This document shows, in pieces, positions 26,136 through 28,529 of a stretch of DNA of 28,529 bases (position 1 is its first letter; each line of letters opens with the position of its first letter). Where the stretch lies: assembly GCA_900546385.1 (NCBI GenBank), contig URCT01000020.1, forward strand, positions 1-28,529, in the 5' to 3' direction. The DNA is from an uncultured Eubacteriales bacterium. Lineage in GTDB: Bacteria; Bacillota; Clostridia; Oscillospirales; CAG-382. Position numbers and translations under genes: made by a program. The notes below the pieces were generated by a model that did not search any database, was not told the origin of the DNA, and was given only the letters and a program-made list of their open reading frames with translations.

Positions 26136-27404
26136 ATGACCGTTATCGAGCTGTTTGATCATTCACCGCTGCAAAATCTGTCCGGCGCACTGAATTTTCC
26201 GGCCGATCGGGTAATTTTTGTCGGCACCAACCGCCGAAAGCTGGAAGCGCACCTTGCCGTCTATCAGGCACTTCTTGCCCGGTTTCGCCCGACAGCGCAT
26301 ATCGACCTTGCGCCTGTGCCGAAATACGATCTGTCCGCCGTCGTCGCGCTCCTTTGCCGCATTGCCGAGACCGACAAGTCCGTCATTTTCGACGTTTCCG
26401 GCGGTGACGACTACATTCTTGCCGCGGCAGGCGTTGCCTATGAAAAATGCCGTGAAAAAGGGTTTGACGTGCGTCTGTCGCATTTCAGTGTGCGTTCGGG
26501 CCGCTTTGCCGGACTTGACCGTATAAAAGCCTTTTCCGAAACACGCATTGAGCTGACCTGCGATGAGGTGATTTCACTGCACGGCGGCGCAATCGTCTAT
26601 GCCGAGCAAAAGAAAAACGGCACGATGCGCTGGGATTTTTCCGACCGCGGCTTCGGCGCGGATGTGTTGACGCTGTGGCAGCTCTGCCGTGCCGACTGTC
26701 GGGATTGGAACCGCAAGGGCGCGATGATGGGCGAATGGGAGGGCTTGTGCGATGCCCGGCTTCGTGACCCGAAGACCGTGCCGAGCGACGTGGCCGTTTC
26801 CTACGACCGCTTGCGCGAAAGCGGAAAGCGATACTTGGCAAACGCACTTCTTCCGCACCTAAAGGTGCTTGCTTCACATGGATTCATCGAAAATCTGCAA
26901 AATACCGAAGAGGCATTGTCGTTTTCGTACAAAAGCCGCCAGATCCGTGCCTTGTTGGTAAAAGCCGGCACGGTTTTGGAGCTTGTCACCTATCTTGCCG
27001 CCAAAAATGTCAAAACCGCCGCCGGACGCTATCTCTACAACGATGCCCGCACCGGCGTGGTGCTCGATTGGGACGGCAACATCCACGCCGACAATCCCTC
27101 CTTTCCGGACACCGAAAACGAGATTGACGTGCTTCTTGTGCGCGGCATGATTCCCGTGTTTATCTCCTGCAAAAACGGCTCGACCGATGAAAACGAATTG
27201 TACAAGCTTTCCGCCGTCGCCGAGCATTTCGGTGCAAAATTTGCACATAAGGCACTCATCGCCACCGATTTGCAAAAAAACTATACCTCTCTTGCCCGTT
27301 TCACCGACCGTGCGCGTGAAATGGGCATCACCGTCATCGACGGCGTACACAAAATGACCGCGAGCGAATTCTGCCGTCAAATCGGCTCGCTTGCCGCAAG
27401 GTAG
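26136..27404 (+). CDS. CARF-domain nuclease-like protein, DUF1887 (Card1/Can2-like)
   Basis: The 422-residue protein joins an N-terminal CARF-like Rossmann fold (about 1–130: VIFVGTNRRKLEAHL at 26–40 and the ligand-loop equivalent FDVSGGDDYIL at 85–95), a middle winged-helix-like part (about 175–270) and a PD-(D/E)xK nuclease-like C-terminus (about 275–420: LELVTYLAAKN with E282, ENEIDVLL with D331, VFISCKNG with K346). Card1 and Can2, the studied relatives, are switched on by cyclic tetra-adenylate from type III CRISPR and cut nucleic acid. Here the loop reads SGGDD in place of the usual TGGTK-like form, and the E of ExK is S344, so ligand and activity are uncertain. AAGGAGGT (26123–26130) is the best ribosome binding site in the operon. 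Confidence 0.85.
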   Translation: MTVIELFDHSPLQNLSGALNFPADRVIFVGTNRRKLEAHLAVYQALLARFRPTAHIDLAPVPKYDLSAVVALLCRIAETDKSVIFDVSGGDDYILAAAGVAYEKCREKGFDVRLSHFSVRSGRFAGLDRIKAFSETRIELTCDEVISLHGGAIVYAEQKKNGTMRWDFSDRGFGADVLTLWQLCRADCRDWNRKGAMMGEWEGLCDARLRDPKTVPSDVAVSYDRLRESGKRYLANALLPHLKVLASHGFIENLQNTEEALSFSYKSRQIRALLVKAGTVLELVTYLAAKNVKTAAGRYLYNDARTGVVLDWDGNIHADNPSFPDTENEIDVLLVRGMIPVFISCKNGSTDENELYKLSAVAEHFGAKFAHKALIATDLQKNYTSLARFTDRAREMGITVIDGVHKMTASEFCRQIGSLAAR

Positions 27405-27411
27405 GATACCC

Positions 27412-28089
27412 ATGGAACTGCTTCTGTTACACAACGAAAAAAACTATGTCGTCGCCGTCAAACCGCGCGGCGTTCTGTCGCAATGCGCGTCAAGCGTCAC
27501 CGGAAACGTGCCGGACATGGTGAAGCTGCTGTCCGAGAGACTGCAAGCGGACATTTTTCCGGTGCACCGGCTCGACCGCGAAACAGCCGGCGTGATGGTT
27601 TACGCCAAAAACAAGCGTGCCGCGGCGGCTTTTTCCGCGCTTGCCGCCCAAAACGGCCTTGACAAGCGGTATCTTGCCGCCGTAACGGGAAAACCCGAAC
27701 CGCCGTCCGGCGAAATGCGCGACTTTTTATACCACGACGTGCGCAAAAACAAAAGCTATGTGGTCTCGCGCAAGCGTGCCGGTGTCAAAGAGGCGCTTCT
27801 CGATTACGCGCTTCTCGACACGCGAATGTATGCCGAAAGCCTTATTTCGCTTGTACGCATTCATCTGCACACCGGACGCACCCATCAGATCCGCGTGCAC
27901 ATGGCAAGCATTGGTCATCCGCTGCTTGGCGACACGCTGTATTCCAGCGGAAAGAGTCCCTACAAGCTGCAGGGGCAGACGCTTCATGCCATGACGATCG
28001 GCTTCATTCATCCGAGAACCAGAGAGTACATGGAGGTTACGGCGCCTCTTCCAGAATATTTTGAAAAAATTCTAAAAGATTTGCGATAA
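27412..28089 (+). CDS. RluA-family RNA pseudouridine synthase
   Basis: The 225-residue protein should turn uridines in rRNA or tRNA into pseudouridine. The catalytic aspartate is D55 in FPVHRLDRETAG (49–60). DKRYLAAVTG, the downstream HTGRTHQIRVHMASIGHPLLGD and the closing H-A segment are family hallmarks. The N-terminal S4 RNA-binding domain seen in RluD is absent, so it is closer to the short RluA/TruC type; the target position cannot be named. ATG 27412 is preferred; its Shine-Dalgarno AAGGTAGG overlaps the stop of the CARF gene, so the two are translationally linked. Confidence 0.9.
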   Translation: MELLLLHNEKNYVVAVKPRGVLSQCASSVTGNVPDMVKLLSERLQADIFPVHRLDRETAGVMVYAKNKRAAAAFSALAAQNGLDKRYLAAVTGKPEPPSGEMRDFLYHDVRKNKSYVVSRKRAGVKEALLDYALLDTRMYAESLISLVRIHLHTGRTHQIRVHMASIGHPLLGDTLYSSGKSPYKLQGQTLHAMTIGFIHPRTREYMEVTAPLPEYFEKILKDLR

Positions 28090-28102
28090 TTTCAAAAAAT
28101 AA

Positions 28103-28131
28103 TTCCGTTTTTCAAAAAAATGTATTATAAT
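28103..28131 (+). promoter_or_regulatory. Promoter before the cytidylate-kinase-like gene
   Basis: A perfect TATAAT (28126–28131) lies in an AT-rich gap, 17 bases after a poor −35 (TTCCGT, 28103–28108). No GC-rich terminator for the previous gene is visible, so some read-through from the polC operon is possible. Confidence 0.55.
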
Positions 28132-28166
28132 ATATTCATAGAATGTTAGGAAAGGCGGGATCTTTT

Positions 28167-28529
28167 ATGGGCAACAAAATCTATACCATTGGTCGTGAAT
28201 TTGGCAGCGGGGGAAGAGAAATCGGCGAAAAGCTTGCGGAACGTCTTGGAATTAAGCTCTACGACAAAGAATTGTTACAGCAGGCGGCAAAGGAAAGCGG
28301 TTTCTGCGAGGAGATTTTCGAGAATCATGATGAGAAACCGACCAGCAGCTTTTTGTATTCCCTGGTCATGGATACATATTCGCTGAACGGCTATCATTCG
28401 GCACCGTTTCTCGATATGCCTTTAAACCACAAAGTGTTCCTGGCGCAGTTTGATACCATCAAAAAGATTGCAGAGCGGGAATCCTGCGTGATTGTCGGAA
28501 GATGCGCCGATTACGCATTATCGGACAAT
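28167..28529 (+). CDS. Cytidylate-kinase-like family protein, cut by window end
   Basis: The open frame runs to the last base, giving the first 121 residues. It begins MGNKIYTIGREFGSGGREIG, where GREFGSGGREIG is the P-loop-like start of the Cytidylate_kin2 group, followed by LAERLGIKLYDKELL. Later CVIVGRCADY matches the same family. These proteins resemble CMP kinase, but their true substrate is not settled, so I give no symbol. AGGAAAGG (28148–28155) precedes the ATG. Its codons are more AT-rich than those of the upstream operon. Confidence 0.85.
   Translation, partial: MGNKIYTIGREFGSGGREIGEKLAERLGIKLYDKELLQQAAKESGFCEEIFENHDEKPTSSFLYSLVMDTYSLNGYHSAPFLDMPLNHKVFLAQFDTIKKIAERESCVIVGRCADYALSDN

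Overview
The window looks like a piece of a Bacillota chromosome, most likely class Clostridia (Oscillospirales-like). The reasons are a PolC-type replicative polymerase, a DUF512 radical-SAM gene next to der, an mltG–U32 pair, an rseP–ispG–polC block, strong AGGAGG-type ribosome binding sites, and GC-rich codon use with AT-rich promoters. The assignment is inferred from gene content and order. No rRNA or tRNA gene is visible. All 18 recognisable protein genes lie on the + strand, the last cut by the window edge.

Region 1 (1–1045) has no credible gene. It holds a long imperfect inverted repeat (arms 1–153 and 521–673), two diverged ~79-bp tandem units each carrying a perfect hairpin, and then seven small hairpins packed nearly end to end (884–1017), just before the first ribosome binding site.

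Region 2 (1046–3740) carries a DUF512/PDZ radical-SAM gene and der (ribosome-assembly GTPase), closed by a terminator. Region 3 (3957–7440) is a high-affinity phosphate operon, pstS-pstC-pstA-pstB, without phoU inside it. Its PstS appears circularly permuted: the half that is normally C-terminal comes first. A terminator follows.

Region 4 (7588–16306) starts at a very good sigma-A promoter: murI, a DUF1934-type protein, an S41 C-terminal-processing protease with an acidic linker and a possible peptidoglycan-binding tail, gyrA, a Sfp-type phosphopantetheinyl transferase, a cytoplasmic beta-helix protein of unknown role, and a COG1092-type methyltransferase. Region 5 (16360–19430) is mltG with a long Pro/Ala/Asn-rich cytoplasmic head, a terminator, and a U32-family protein resembling tRNA hydroxylation enzymes (TrhP).

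Region 6 (19545–28089) is a tight run, rseP–ispG–polC–CARF/nuclease–RluA-type pseudouridine synthase. The CARF/nuclease gene is a member of the Card1/Can2-like DUF1887 family, normally tied to type III CRISPR signalling. Here it sits in a housekeeping operon with no CRISPR array or cas gene in view, and both its ligand-loop and its nuclease motif depart from the textbook forms. The window ends inside a cytidylate-kinase-like gene behind its own promoter.

The strongest candidates for undescribed biology are the orphan CARF nuclease, the permuted PstS, and the hairpin-rich repeat region at the start.
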